Source: Microcystis aeruginosa FD4
Lineage (GTDB): Bacteria; Cyanobacteriota; Cyanobacteriia; Cyanobacteriales; Microcystaceae
Length of the DNA stretch: 64,000 nucleotides
Direction: 5' to 3'
Assembly: GCF_009792235.1 (NCBI RefSeq)
Contig: NZ_CP046973.1
Location: 496,001 to 560,000 of the forward strand
The translations under genes and the position numbers were made by a program. The notes under the pieces are model-generated. The model saw nothing but the letters and a program-made list of their open reading frames with translations. It was not told where the DNA came from and searched no databases. Positions within the stretch are counted from its first letter, which is position 1. Each line of letters begins with the position of its first letter. This document shows, piece after piece, positions 34,265 to 43,422 of the stretch.

Positions 34265-34963
34265 ATGTCCAATCAATCCTCACCTAACTCTAGGGAAATA
34301 CAAGCAATTTTTGATCAGATCGCTCCCGAATATGACCGACTTAATCAAGAATTAAGTTTAGGATTACACCGCATCTGGAAATTAATGACAGTCAAGTGGT
34401 GTCAACCCGAAAAAGGCGATTTTGCCCTCGATATCTGTTGTGGTAGCGGCGACCTGACTAACCTATTATCAAAACAAGTGGGTAAACCCGGCCAAGTGAT
34501 CGGACTAGATTTTTCCCCACAACAATTAAAAATCGCCCGTCAACGTTTTAGCGCCACTAATATTAACTGGATGGAAGGGGATGCCCTCAATTTACCCTTT
34601 GCCGATTCTAGCTTTGATTGTGCTACTATTGGCTATGGATTACGCAATGTGGTCGATATTGCCCAATGTTTGGGGGAATTATACCGAGTCCTGAAACCGG
34701 GTGCTAAAGCGGCGATTCTGGACTTCCATCAACCCACCCAAACCATCGCCAAACTATTCCAAAACTGGTATCTCGATCATATCGTCGTTCCGGCTGCCGA
34801 GCGCTACGGTTTAACTGACCAGTACGCTTATATTAGTCCCAGTATCGATCGCTTTCCCCAAGGCCGAGAACAGGTAAAATTAGGCTATCAGTCGGGATTT
34901 TCCAGCGCTGTTCACTATCCACTCCTAGCAGGACTGATGGGAGTGTTAGTCTTAAAGAAATAA
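34265..34963 (+). CDS. menG: Demethylphylloquinone methyltransferase
   Basis: A UbiE/MenG methyltransferase of 232 residues that adds the final methyl group to make phylloquinone, the secondary acceptor of photosystem I. Motif I is DICCGSGDL, followed by GLDFSPQQL, MEGDALNLPF and the family signature GYGLRNV. Two ATGs are possible, 34253 and 34265; MSNQSSPN at 34265 fits relatives better. With menA at 48320 it represents the last two steps of phylloquinone assembly, although the genes are not linked. Confidence 0.93.
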   Translation: MSNQSSPNSREIQAIFDQIAPEYDRLNQELSLGLHRIWKLMTVKWCQPEKGDFALDICCGSGDLTNLLSKQVGKPGQVIGLDFSPQQLKIARQRFSATNINWMEGDALNLPFADSSFDCATIGYGLRNVVDIAQCLGELYRVLKPGAKAAILDFHQPTQTIAKLFQNWYLDHIVVPAAERYGLTDQYAYISPSIDRFPQGREQVKLGYQSGFSSAVHYPLLAGLMGVLVLKK

Positions 34964-34998
34964 CTCACTCACATTTCCGTTTATTTTTTGCTGCTAAA

Positions 34999-36237
34999 TT
35001 GAATCTCCCTACTCTTTGGACATGGCTCTTACCGCCGATCGCGGGGGCAATTATTGGCTATTTTACGAACGATGTAGCCATAAAAATGCTATTTCGTCCC
35101 TACAAAGCGATTTATATCGGTAAGCGTCCTCTTCCCTTCACCCCGGGGCTAATTCCTCGCAATCAAGATCGATTAGCTGTCCGGGTATCGGATACGATCA
35201 TGGGTTCCCTGTTAACTCCCGAGGAACTACAAAAACTGGCTAAACGACTTCTCGACACCGAAAGGGTACAGGGGGCGATACTCTGGCTATTACAATTAGC
35301 TTTAAAACAAATAAAAGGCGATCGGCAAGCAAAAACCGCCCAGATTTTGGCGGCGATTCTTCACGATTTATTCGGGGAATCTTTAGCGAGATTACTAAAA
35401 GTTTTAGCCCGACGACAGGACTTTTTAGAAAAACAGATCAATCAAATTTTTGATCGCCTAGTCTTGGAATTTTCTCTCAGTGAACAACAGGCGCGACAAT
35501 TCTCCGATTGGCTATTAGAAACTGTCTTACCTGCTGATGTTATCCGTCTAGCTTTAATCGATTTTTTAACCGATCGCAATATTCAAGTTATCGATGAAGG
35601 ATTTCGGGAGAAAACCAGTGGAACCTATTGGGTAGTAGCCAATTTATTTGGTTTACGCAATGCCCTCGCTCGCTTACGCACTTTTTGCCTTGATGAAAAG
35701 GATTTAGCTAATACCAGAATCAAAGAATTATTACTATCTTTAGAGATGCGTAATCGTCTGAAAAACTGGTTACAAAGTATCTCTTTGCAAAATTTACCTA
35801 TCTCCACCGTCAGACAATTGCGTAAAACTACCCGGGATACGGTGCGAATTTATATTCAAGAAAGTGGCGAACAATTTCTGCAAGATTTTGGACAAACGAT
35901 CGACTGGAATCAAATCGCTAATTTAATTATTAATCGTCTGCAATCTTCGGGGTCAATGACTACATCATTAGGAGTAATTAGTCAAGAGTTAGCGTTAATT
36001 TTAGAGCGTTATCTAGAGGAAGATTTAGAGAAATTAGTCGCCCAAATTATCCCGATTCTCAACATCGATCAGGTGATCCGCGATCGGGTGAATGCCACTT
36101 CCCCGGCCGATCTGGAAAATGCCATCCAAGGAATTGTTAAACAGGAATTACAGGGAATTGTTAATCTTGGTGGTATTCTCGGTCTTCTAGTTGGACTAAT
36201 GCAAACAATTATTTTAATTGCACAAAATCCGGGGTAA
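34999..36237 (+). CDS. DUF445/UPF0754 membrane protein
   Basis: The 412-residue protein has one N-terminal membrane helix with IAGAIIGYFTNDVAIKMLFRP and PFTPGLIPRNQDRLA, the DUF445 hallmark, a long helical soluble middle, and a C-terminal helix (GGILGLLVGLMQTIILIA). The start codon is TTG at 34999. Function is unknown; the family anchors helical bundles to membranes at both ends. A strong hairpin follows. Confidence 0.83.
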   Translation: MNLPTLWTWLLPPIAGAIIGYFTNDVAIKMLFRPYKAIYIGKRPLPFTPGLIPRNQDRLAVRVSDTIMGSLLTPEELQKLAKRLLDTERVQGAILWLLQLALKQIKGDRQAKTAQILAAILHDLFGESLARLLKVLARRQDFLEKQINQIFDRLVLEFSLSEQQARQFSDWLLETVLPADVIRLALIDFLTDRNIQVIDEGFREKTSGTYWVVANLFGLRNALARLRTFCLDEKDLANTRIKELLLSLEMRNRLKNWLQSISLQNLPISTVRQLRKTTRDTVRIYIQESGEQFLQDFGQTIDWNQIANLIINRLQSSGSMTTSLGVISQELALILERYLEEDLEKLVAQIIPILNIDQVIRDRVNATSPADLENAIQGIVKQELQGIVNLGGILGLLVGLMQTIILIAQNPG

Positions 36238-36243
36238 TAATTA

Positions 36244-36269
36244 GGTGGGTTAAACTAAGTTAACCCACC
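36244..36269. terminator. Hairpin between convergent genes
   Basis: A perfect 10-base stem (GGTGGGTTAA and complement) with a six-base loop lies between the DUF445 and DUF2993 genes. No strong T-run follows, so it may act in either direction weakly. Confidence 0.6.
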
Positions 36270-36288
36270 GGAATTATCCCGTTTATTG

Positions 36289-37011
36289 TTAAGGTAAAAT
36301 CAAAAAACTTCCCTGACAGAAAAGAGTTTGATCGTCGAGAATAAAAGATTTAATCTCCACATCTTTGCCTAAATCGACGGTAAAAGGTTGCAAATCAATA
36401 GATAAATCTGGGGCTAAACCTTGCCATTGTCGGGGACTAATCCCTAAAGTGCGAGCATCTTCTAGGGTAATATCGGCAGTAAAAATTACTTCTGCACCCG
36501 TTTCTCTATGGCCCAGAAGAGAGAAATAACCCTGATTTAAGAGAACATTTTTCCAGTTAAAACGCTGTTGTGAGATAATTTGTCTGGCGTTAACAACTCC
36601 GTTATTTTCTAGGGAAAAAATTAGTAAATCGGCAAAAGCATTAACTAAAATAGTCGAGGCGATCGAATTATTTAAATCCTGCTCGTTAATTTCCACCTCA
36701 CCGCTAACCCGAATAGGTTCCAAAATTTTTAGGGGTTTCCCTCGCAAAACCTGCCCGATATTAAGACGAATATTTTCCCCTCTTAATTGCGCTTTACCTA
36801 GATGTAAACCTTGATAAATCGCTTTTCCTACGGCTAAAAATACCCCAGGTATATAACCGCGCAAAATTTGCCGATCATGACCTTGCAGCTGCATTTCTAA
36901 ATCTTCTATCTGTTCTACTTGCGATCGCAAGAACAGACGTACTGCTGGCGGCAAAACCTTACTAATAATCTCACTTTGAGTATTAACCCACATAAACGTT
37001 ATCTCACTCAC
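36289..37011 (-). CDS. DUF2993 domain protein
   Basis: A 240-residue soluble protein with the DUF2993 pattern: an early helix (SEIISKVLPPAVRLFLRSQ), then beta-rich stretches GVFLAVGKAIYQGLHLGKA and NIRLNIGQVLRGKPLKI. In actinobacteria DUF2993 proteins such as LmeA bind lipids in the envelope; here no signal peptide is visible and the role is unknown. The start could also be the ATG at 36993. Confidence 0.75.
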   Translation of the reverse strand: MSEITFMWVNTQSEIISKVLPPAVRLFLRSQVEQIEDLEMQLQGHDRQILRGYIPGVFLAVGKAIYQGLHLGKAQLRGENIRLNIGQVLRGKPLKILEPIRVSGEVEINEQDLNNSIASTILVNAFADLLIFSLENNGVVNARQIISQQRFNWKNVLLNQGYFSLLGHRETGAEVIFTADITLEDARTLGISPRQWQGLAPDLSIDLQPFTVDLGKDVEIKSFILDDQTLFCQGSFLILP

Positions 37012-37070
37012 TCCACAATGTTTCTAATTGTAACAGAGCTAGATCGATCAAACCATGAGGGGCTGCCGTC

Positions 37071-37165
37071 AGCTATCAGTTATAGCTGAAAACCTCCCTA
37101 CTTTCTTTTCACTGTTTACTGTTTACTGATTACTGATCACTGATTACTGATCACTGAAAAAGGGA
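37071..37165. repeat. Heptamer repeat cluster
   Basis: TGATTAC, TGATCAC and GTTTACT units. A smaller cluster follows at 37258-37286, directly beyond the psb32-like stop codon. The 37012-37299 gap otherwise holds only the repeat at 37182. Confidence 0.8.
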
Positions 37166-37181
37166 GCAGGGAGCGGGAGTT

Positions 37182-37226
37182 TGAGCATTTGTACTAAAAT
37201 ATCCAATACGCAGTTTTAATCCAATA
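37182..37226. repeat. Interspersed repeat (GAGCATTTGTACTAAAAT), copy 2
   Basis: Matches the reverse complement of 33161-33206, including the TACGCAGTTT part. Confidence 0.65.
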
Positions 37227-37299
37227 AAGCTTAGGTAAAAACTTCGCTACTTTCTTTTCACTGATTACTGATTACTGATCACTGAAAAGCCGCTAATTT

Positions 37300-38139
37300 T
37301 TAGGTTTTTGAGGGGTTGAGGGAATTAAAACGAGGGGAAAGATAGGCGACTAAAACTCCAAGGGCAAAACCGATTAAATTGCGGAAAAGGGGCAGTAATT
37401 CACTGGTGCGAGTAACCACCGGTCCGATGCCAAAAGCAACAAAGAGGATAAACCAGAGGGGAGAGACAATTAAAACCCATTGCCAAGCGAAAACCTGTCC
37501 TTCTTTGCGGGGAATACCGGCAAAACCGAAGACTAAACCGCCGACAATTGAGGTAATTAAAGTTAAAATCCACTGTTCCCTCGGTAAACCGGGGACCACC
37601 GCACAACCACCTTTAACTAAACAGCCTTTTACCGTGTCCAAAGATTGTACGATCGCGTTATTTTCGCCATTTTCCCGGACAAAATACATATTACCGAAAC
37701 GGGCCTGTAATTCGATCCAAAAAGTGCGGGGTAAAAATTCATAGACGGCATCACCAATACTAAAAGATAGTAGATTACCGCCCCGACCATCGGCCACTAG
37801 GAGAATACTTTTATCATCTAATCCCCAGAAATTAATCACTGCCCGGCCGGGGCTGCGGTCATATTGGGTTAAAACTCGCATTTTCCAGCCGGTTTCCCCT
37901 TGAAATGTCTCGATATCTTGGATTAATGCCTCTTCCTGTTTTGCGGGTAGATAATTGGCTAAATCAACGATCGGAGTGGTTTCATTGGGCAGTAATTCGG
38001 GATTATTTACCGCTAGAGCTTGATTTGGGCAGATAATCCAACCCAGACAGCTAATGACACCAATGACAAGAGCGATCGAGATTCCTCGGCAAAAACGATT
38101 GAGCATAGCACTTCTAGACAATGAGAATTTTTTCAGCAA
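37300..38139 (-). CDS. psb32: TPM-domain protein, Psb32/TLP18.3-like
   Basis: The protein has a signal peptide or anchor (about 15-43, ending NQALA), a TPM domain (about 45-180; VDLANYLPAKQEEALIQDIE, FWGLDDKSILLVADGRGGN) and two to three C-terminal membrane helices. This is the layout of Psb32/TLP18.3, a thylakoid-lumen protein that supports photosystem II repair. The start could also be the ATG at 38106 (MLNRFCRG). The family is solid; the specific photosystem role is taken from relatives. Confidence 0.78.
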   Translation of the reverse strand: MLKKFSLSRSAMLNRFCRGISIALVIGVISCLGWIICPNQALAVNNPELLPNETTPIVDLANYLPAKQEEALIQDIETFQGETGWKMRVLTQYDRSPGRAVINFWGLDDKSILLVADGRGGNLLSFSIGDAVYEFLPRTFWIELQARFGNMYFVRENGENNAIVQSLDTVKGCLVKGGCAVVPGLPREQWILTLITSIVGGLVFGFAGIPRKEGQVFAWQWVLIVSPLWFILFVAFGIGPVVTRTSELLPLFRNLIGFALGVLVAYLSPRFNSLNPSKT

Positions 38140-38658
38140 GGGTGTAGGCTAACTTTCAGTTTCTTTACACTTATTTACTTTATCTTAAGGGAATTCTCAA
38201 CTTTAGTCACTCAGTTATCGGTCATCAGATGGGAGTTTTCAGTTCACTCTCCAGAAACTCAACTCAAGCTGATGAGGTCTCAACCAGTTGCATTAACCCG
38301 ATCTTTTGCCAAAATGGAGTAAATATAGTAGCGGGGGGATGGTCAATGACAGCACAGAAAGTATTAGAGTTAATTCAACAGGCAAAGGACGAAAGAGCGG
38401 GGAAGTTGGCTCTGTCTGGCAGAAACTTAACAGAAATTCCCCCCGAAATCGCTCAACTCACCTCCCTGCAATCCCTCGGTCTCAACAATAACCAAATCAG
38501 GGAGATTCCAGAAGCGCTCGCTCAACTCACCTCCCTGCAAGTCCTCTATCTCAACAATAACCAAATCAGCGAGATTCCAGAAGCGCTCGCTCACCTAGTC
38601 AACCTGAAGCGATTATTCCTCGAAAATAACCCGATTACCAACGTTCCTCCGGAAATTA

Positions 38659-39580
38659 GACCTCCTGCAAAAATAGGAACTGATTATGTACAATAAAGTA
38701 AAACACTCAGAAAAACCATGACTTACGAAAAAGTAAAAAATTTGAATCCAGAAGAGTTTAAACGCTTTTGTGGAGTATATCCTGAAACATTTAAGGATAT
38801 GGTGAAGGTTTTGGCTGCCGAAAAAGTTCTGCAAAAAAAATCGGGAAGACCAAGTAAATTAAGTCTAGAAGACCAAATCTTGATGACCTTAGAGTATTTA
38901 CGGGAATATAGTACTTATTTCCATCTCGCAATTAATTGGGAGATTAATGAGACAACAGCCCTACGAATCACTAGAAAGGTAGAAAATATTCTGATAAAAT
39001 CTGGATTGTTTAATCTGCCGGGGAAAAAGACAGTTCACCAGGTCAATAGTGACCTAGAGGTAGTGGTAGTAGATGTAGCAGAGCATGAGATAGAAAGATC
39101 TCAAAAAAAGCAGGAAGATTACTATAGCGGGAACCAAGGCTATCATACAATAAAATCGCAAGTTCTTGCGGCTCAAAAAACAGGAATGATAGTCTGTACC
39201 GCTCATGGGAAGGGAAGAATACATGACTTTAATCTTTGGAAAAATAGTCAAATTGGGATGGATAAAAATATTGAATGTTTAGCAGATAAGGGCGATCAAG
39301 GAATTCAAAAGCTGCACAAAAATAGTAGAATTCCTAACAAAAAAAAGAAAAATAAAGAATTAAGTTTAGAAGAAAAAGAATTTAATTGCCAGTTATCAAG
39401 AGAAAGAATTGTTATCGAACCTATTCACAGAAGTCTGAAGAGATTTAGAATTTTATCATCAAGATACAGGAATCGGAGACGACGTTTTGGTCTGAGATTT
39501 AATTTAATCGCTGGCATTTACAACTACGAACTTGCTTTAGGCTATAATCAAGTAGCTGAATAAGACTTTTGCAGGAGGTC
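38659..39580 (+). mobile_element. IS5-like insertion sequence (922 bp) inside the LRR gene
   Basis: Ends are GACCTCCTGCAAAA on both sides in inverted orientation, flanked by TA. The tip resembles those at 22928 and 43424, so all belong to one broad IS5-like group. Confidence 0.85.
38718..39563 (+). CDS. IS5-family transposase (DDE_Tnp_4 type)
   Basis: The 281-residue transposase is related to the one at 23164 (shared FKRFCGVYPETFKDM-type start, LTLEY.REY.TYFH, KGRIHDF, YRNRRRRFGLR). Catalytic residues lie in VVDVAEHEIERS, LADKGDQGIQKLH and ERIVIEPIHRSLK. In many relatives the second motif is D.GY.G; here it reads DKGDQG, so the aromatic residue is replaced. The frame is otherwise intact. Confidence 0.88.
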   Translation: MTYEKVKNLNPEEFKRFCGVYPETFKDMVKVLAAEKVLQKKSGRPSKLSLEDQILMTLEYLREYSTYFHLAINWEINETTALRITRKVENILIKSGLFNLPGKKTVHQVNSDLEVVVVDVAEHEIERSQKKQEDYYSGNQGYHTIKSQVLAAQKTGMIVCTAHGKGRIHDFNLWKNSQIGMDKNIECLADKGDQGIQKLHKNSRIPNKKKKNKELSLEEKEFNCQLSRERIVIEPIHRSLKRFRILSSRYRNRRRRFGLRFNLIAGIYNYELALGYNQVAE

Positions 39581-39598
39581 TAGTTTATTACCAGCGTT

Positions 39599-39784
39599 TT
39601 GACAATTATTTTTATCTTTGCTCTTATTGTGATTGTGTTATTGCTCTTGACGGGTAAAATCAATGAAACGACCTTCAATCAGTTTTTAGAGGGTTTTTGG
39701 CGATCTATCCCGATTTTTAAAGGACAAGAACCAAAAACCAACAACGATGACACCTCCCAAGAAACCCCCGAATCGGAGCAGTAA
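39599..39784 (+). CDS. Small single-pass membrane protein
   Basis: A 61-residue protein starting with TTG. One hydrophobic helix (about 2-20; FIFALIVIVLLLL) is followed by a short soluble part with TTFNQFLEGFWRSIPIF and an acidic, Thr-rich tail. The start overlaps the restored stop of the LRR gene in TTGA, suggesting translational coupling before the IS arrived. I do not recognise the family. Confidence 0.55.
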   Translation: MTIIFIFALIVIVLLLLTGKINETTFNQFLEGFWRSIPIFKGQEPKTNNDDTSQETPESEQ

Positions 39785-39918
39785 AGATTTGCCTACCACA
39801 GAAAGGTAACTTAGGCGAAAAAGTTTACAAATATTTAATATTAATCTCTCTTTTTATCAAATTGGGAAAACTCTTGGCCTTTTCCCGTTCTCAACCTCTT
39901 ATACTAAATCCGTTGAGG

Positions 39919-39949
39919 CGTTGGGTTTCATGCTTCAACCCAACCTACG
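39919..39949. repeat. Interspersed palindromic repeat (GTTGGGTT...AACCCAAC), copy 1
   Basis: Arms GTTGGGTT and AACCCAAC surround TCATGCTTC. The same motif occurs at 60755-60814. It lies in the leader of rtcB and explains a false upstream extension of its reading frame. Confidence 0.75.
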
Positions 39950-39993
39950 TCTTTAGTTGCATCCGCTTTTTACCTGATTATTTCATAAAAACT

Positions 39994-41175
39994 ATGGCTT
40001 ACGAAACTCTGGATCTTTCCATATCGACACCAATTTTATCTTGGGCAGGGCATGAATTGGGACCCCAAGAAACCCAAATGGCCAAAAATGTCGCTTCCCT
40101 ACCTTTTATTTATAAACACATTTCTTTAATGCCCGATGTTCACTTGGGTAAAGGTGCTTTAGTCGGTTCGGTGATTGCCACCAAAGACGCCGTAATTCCT
40201 GCCGCCGTCGGAGTCGATATCGGTTGCGGCATGGCTGCCCTAAAAATGCCTTTCACCGGTGAACAATTGCAGGGAAAACTCAAAAAAATTCGTCTCGATG
40301 TGGAAGCGAATATTCCCGTCGGTTTTGCTGAAAATAAAGAAGTGGATCGGGAAGTGACTAAATGGCCAAAATGGGCGGAATTTAAACAGATTCATCGAGG
40401 CGTGCAGAACCTAGAGAAAAAAGCCCTTAAACAAATGGGTTCTCTGGGGGGTGGTAATCACTTTATCGAAATTTGTTTAGATACAGACAATGAAGTTTGG
40501 TTAATGCTGCATTCCGGTTCTAGAGGTATTGGTAATCAACTGGCCCAATGTCATATTAGTACTGCTAAAGAGTTAGCCAAACTAGCAGAATGTAAATTAC
40601 CTGACCTGGATCTGGCCTACTTTGTTGCTGGTACAGAAGAATTTACTGCCTACTGGCACGACCTCCAATGGGCGCAGGAATATGCCCGTTATAATCGGGA
40701 AATTATGATGGCTAGATTTAAGCGCATTGTTGAAAAACATCTAGCGGGAGGCAAACCAACTAAACCCCTCTTAGTAGTTAATTGTCATCACAATTACGCC
40801 GAAAAAGAAATTCATTTTGGCGAGGAGGTTTATGTCACCAGAAAAGGAGCCGTCCGCGCCCGAGAAACCGATTATGGTATCATCCCCGGTTCCATGGGAG
40901 CGCAATCTTATATTGTTAAAGGCAAAGGGGAACATAATAGCTTCTGTTCCTGTTCCCACGGGGCCGGGCGCTTGATGTCGAGAAATCTGGCTAAAAAAAC
41001 CTTTACTCTTGATGATTTAATCGCCCAAACCGAAGGGGTTGAATGCCGCAAAGATGAGGGCGTTATTGATGAGATTCCGGGGGCTTATAAACCGATCCAA
41101 CAGGTAATGAATCAACAGGCTGATCTAGTGGAAATTGTCGCCACTCTCAAGCAGGTGCTGTGTGTCAAAGGTTAA
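39994..41175 (+). CDS. rtcB: RtcB family RNA ligase
   Basis: RtcB joins 2',3'-cyclic phosphate RNA ends to 5'-OH ends using GTP and manganese. With the start at 39994 (MAYETLDLS) it has 393 residues. Metal and guanylate residues are visible: MPDVHLGKG, GVDIGCGM (Cys near 78), LGGGNHFIE, HSGSRGIG, HHNYAEKE, PGSMGAQSYIVKGKG and SCSHGAGR with the GMP-binding His near 322. It acts in RNA repair. A radical SAM gene follows after 81 bases. Confidence 0.93.
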   Translation: MAYETLDLSISTPILSWAGHELGPQETQMAKNVASLPFIYKHISLMPDVHLGKGALVGSVIATKDAVIPAAVGVDIGCGMAALKMPFTGEQLQGKLKKIRLDVEANIPVGFAENKEVDREVTKWPKWAEFKQIHRGVQNLEKKALKQMGSLGGGNHFIEICLDTDNEVWLMLHSGSRGIGNQLAQCHISTAKELAKLAECKLPDLDLAYFVAGTEEFTAYWHDLQWAQEYARYNREIMMARFKRIVEKHLAGGKPTKPLLVVNCHHNYAEKEIHFGEEVYVTRKGAVRARETDYGIIPGSMGAQSYIVKGKGEHNSFCSCSHGAGRLMSRNLAKKTFTLDDLIAQTEGVECRKDEGVIDEIPGAYKPIQQVMNQQADLVEIVATLKQVLCVKG

Positions 41176-41256
41176 CAAATCATGGCAAGAGCGCTCGATT
41201 TTTGCCGTTTTTTCTCTACCATGAAAAAGATAGGAATCGATCGAGGATTATAAGCG

Positions 41257-41868
41257 ATGAGTCTGACTATTGCTGCCGAATTAGCGCAAATTCCCGCCCA
41301 TCATCTCAATATCATGGGCTATGTGGATGAATCCGCCGTTAACGGACCCGGCTGTCGGGCGGTGGTCTGGGTACAGGGTTGTTCTCGCGAGTGTCGGGGC
41401 TGTTTTAATCAAGCTTCCTGGCCTTTCGAGATCAATCAATTAATTACTGTTGAGTCTCTAGCTGCCAAAATTTTGGCTAATCCCCGCAACAGGGGCTTAA
41501 CTTTCTCCGGGGGTGAACCTTTTTGGCAAGCAAAAGCCTTGACAGAATTAGCTAAATATGTTAAAGAAAAAGGCTTAAATGTGATGTCCTTCACGGGATT
41601 TACGATCGAACAATTGCGCTCAACCAAAGCACCGCCCCACTCTCAAGAATTATTGGCCCAGTTAGATATTTTGGTGGATGGGGCCTATGTGGAATCCCTA
41701 GCTATTCATTCCCCCGATTCTCCCGTTTCTTCCAGGAATCAACGGATTCACGTCCTCAATCCCGCTTTGGAAGATCAGATTAATTGGGCATCGGATCAAG
41801 TGGAAATTCATATTCTCAAAGACGGAACCCGAATTTTTACGGGATTTTGGGGACAGATTATTTCTTGA
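41257..41868 (+). CDS. 4Fe-4S radical SAM activating enzyme-like protein (NrdG-like)
   Basis: The 203-residue protein is a short radical SAM enzyme with the cluster motif CSRECRGC, TFSGGEP for SAM binding and DILVDGAYV. This fits the NrdG/PflA-like single-cluster group that places a glycyl radical on a partner, yet no anaerobic ribonucleotide reductase or other glycyl-radical enzyme is adjacent. The partner is unknown. It is co-directional with rtcB. Confidence 0.82.
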   Translation: MSLTIAAELAQIPAHHLNIMGYVDESAVNGPGCRAVVWVQGCSRECRGCFNQASWPFEINQLITVESLAAKILANPRNRGLTFSGGEPFWQAKALTELAKYVKEKGLNVMSFTGFTIEQLRSTKAPPHSQELLAQLDILVDGAYVESLAIHSPDSPVSSRNQRIHVLNPALEDQINWASDQVEIHILKDGTRIFTGFWGQIIS

Positions 41869-41879
41869 GCGGGCTGAGA

Positions 41880-41920
41880 ATCAGTAATCAGTGATCAGTA
41901 AACAGTAATCAGTGATCAGT
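41880..41920. repeat. Heptamer repeat cluster
   Basis: AGTAATC/AGTGATC units just after the radical SAM gene. A second cluster lies at 42183-42275 before the YebC gene end. Confidence 0.8.
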
Positions 41921-41921
41921 A

Positions 41922-42015
41922 AGGGACTGGCGTGGGAATAATATCCCAGCTTTGAAAATCGCTCTGTAGAAGAATCAGACCAGCCAGATGGCATATTATC
42001 AAAGCGCAAGTCCCT
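41922..42015. mobile_element. MITE with AGGGACTKGCG ends, short copy
   Basis: Inverted ends AGGGACTGGCG and CGCAAGTCCCT enclose 72 bases. The interior (CTGGTCTGATTCTTCTACAGA on the minus strand) matches the longer element at 45776-45991. A further half-copy ends at 42180 (ATTATCAAAGCGCAAGTCCC). Confidence 0.7.
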
Positions 42016-42289
42016 TATTGGAAGGGGCTCTCAAAGGCTCTCCCCCTACTTAGGGTGATCAGCAAACCCCCTCCGCGCGGAGGGCGCAAGCTTTGCGCCC
42101 CGACAGTAACGGATTTTGTCCACAATGTAGGGGCGAACTGCGTTCGCCCAAAAGGTACATTATCAAAGCGCAAGTCCCTAAATAGTAATCAGTGATCAGC
42201 AATAAAGATTGTCCAACTACTTACTCTCACTTCATACCGCTGACTGAAAACTCAAATCTGATCAGTGATCACTGCCTAGGGATTTAGGA
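42016..42289. repeat. Mosaic of short repeats without a gene
   Basis: The region contains GC-rich palindromes (CCCTCCGCGCGGAGGG and GGCGCAAGCTTTGCGCC), a GGGGCGAACTGCGTTCGCCC palindrome, the half-copy of the AGGGACTTGCG element and a heptamer cluster. No coding potential. Confidence 0.7.
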
Positions 42290-43054
42290 TCACAGAGCCA
42301 CTAACATCAATTCCTCGACTAAATCAAAATTAGCCGTTACCGATTGCACATCATCGAGGGATTCTAGGGTGTCGATTAACTTGAATAAAAAACGGGCCTG
42401 TTCTCGATCGCTCACTTCTAGGGTATTAGTGGGAATCCAGCGTAATTCTGCTTCTTTGACCTTAAATCCCGCTTCTTGCAGAACCTTATTCAATCTCTCC
42501 AGGTTAGACACCTCAGTAAAAACTTCTGCCCCTTGACCTTCCTCCTCACTCTCAAAAAACTCGTAGGATTGGGCCTCTCCCTCTAGGGAAGCTTCTAAAA
42601 GCTTATCCTCATCAATAGTTCCCTCAAGGTGAATTACCCCCTTATGGTCAAACATCCAGCCCACACAGCCCGTTTCACCTAAATTACCGCCATTTTTGCT
42701 AAAAGCCGCCCGCAGATCCGCAGCCGTGCGATTGCGATTATCGGTCAGTGCTTCGATCAGGATCGCCACACCCCCGGGACCATAACCCTCGTAGCGAATT
42801 TCCTCAAAAGCCGAGTCATTTTCCCAAGTTCCCGCCCCTTTAGCGATCGCTCTTTCGATATTATCATTAGGAATACCGGCCGCCTTGGCTTTTTCGATCG
42901 CCGTGCGTAGCTGAAAATTGCCCGCCGGGTCGGGAACACCGTTACGGGTAGCCACGATAATCGCCCGGGATAACTGGGTGAAAGTTTGCCCTTTTTTTGC
43001 GTCAACCCGGGCTTTTTGTCGTTTAATATTTGCCCATTTACTATGACCAGCCAT
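42290..43054 (-). CDS. YebC/PmpR family protein
   Basis: A 254-residue YebC protein (TACO1 family). It starts MAGHSKWANIKRQKARVD and contains NIERAIAKGAG, YEGYGPGGVAILIEALTDN and LGETGCVGWMF. Members were named as transcriptional regulators; recent work links several to relief of ribosome stalling. The length fits the standard three-domain fold. The gene is isolated by repeats on both sides. Confidence 0.93.
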   Translation of the reverse strand: MAGHSKWANIKRQKARVDAKKGQTFTQLSRAIIVATRNGVPDPAGNFQLRTAIEKAKAAGIPNDNIERAIAKGAGTWENDSAFEEIRYEGYGPGGVAILIEALTDNRNRTAADLRAAFSKNGGNLGETGCVGWMFDHKGVIHLEGTIDEDKLLEASLEGEAQSYEFFESEEEGQGAEVFTEVSNLERLNKVLQEAGFKVKEAELRWIPTNTLEVSDREQARFLFKLIDTLESLDDVQSVTANFDLVEELMLVAL

Positions 43055-43330
43055 ATCTATCTAAGATATCCAACATCAAAAATCTAACAGATTGATCGCT
43101 CTTGGTAAATCCGGGGATAATTGTCAACGACTGCAAGGTAATGAGGCGATTCTCAGGAATATTGAGGGGGAGAACTATCATCGCAGCATAAAAAACCCAT
43201 CTAGATTTTGAGAGCGGTTAAATCAAATAATTTCCCCATATTAGCCGGCTAAGATTGCTTGTTTCTGCGTTTTCAAGCGAAACTTAAACCACCCACCGCT
43301 AGAACTCCTAACGGGAGACGGTCGACAGGA

Positions 43331-43422
43331 GGGGTGCATCTCAATATTTGTGACTTTCTCTCACTTAACTGGTGAGCAGCAGAAGTTATTCAAAGAGGGC
43401 GAAGGCAATTCGCCCCTACAAT
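43331..43422. repeat. Interspersed repeat with GGGGCGAATTGCC core, interrupted by an IS
   Basis: Reverse-orientation copy of 9690-9870. It breaks off in ...CGCCCCTACAA-TA exactly where the IS begins. The 43055-43330 stretch in front of it holds no recognised gene. Confidence 0.7.

Larger units (their letters stand above)
38346..39602 (+). pseudogene. Leucine-rich repeat protein interrupted by an IS
   Basis: The start at 38346 (MTAQKVLELIQQ) opens a frame with three to four LRR units of the pattern LTSLQSLGLNNNQIREIPEA. The present frame runs into the IS and ends at 38696 with foreign residues. Removing the IS plus one TA (38659-39582) joins ...NVPPEI to SLLPAF and a TGA at 39600-39602, giving a compact protein of about 110 residues. 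LRR proteins of this kind bind other proteins. Restored, its stop overlaps the TTG of the next small gene. Confidence 0.82.
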
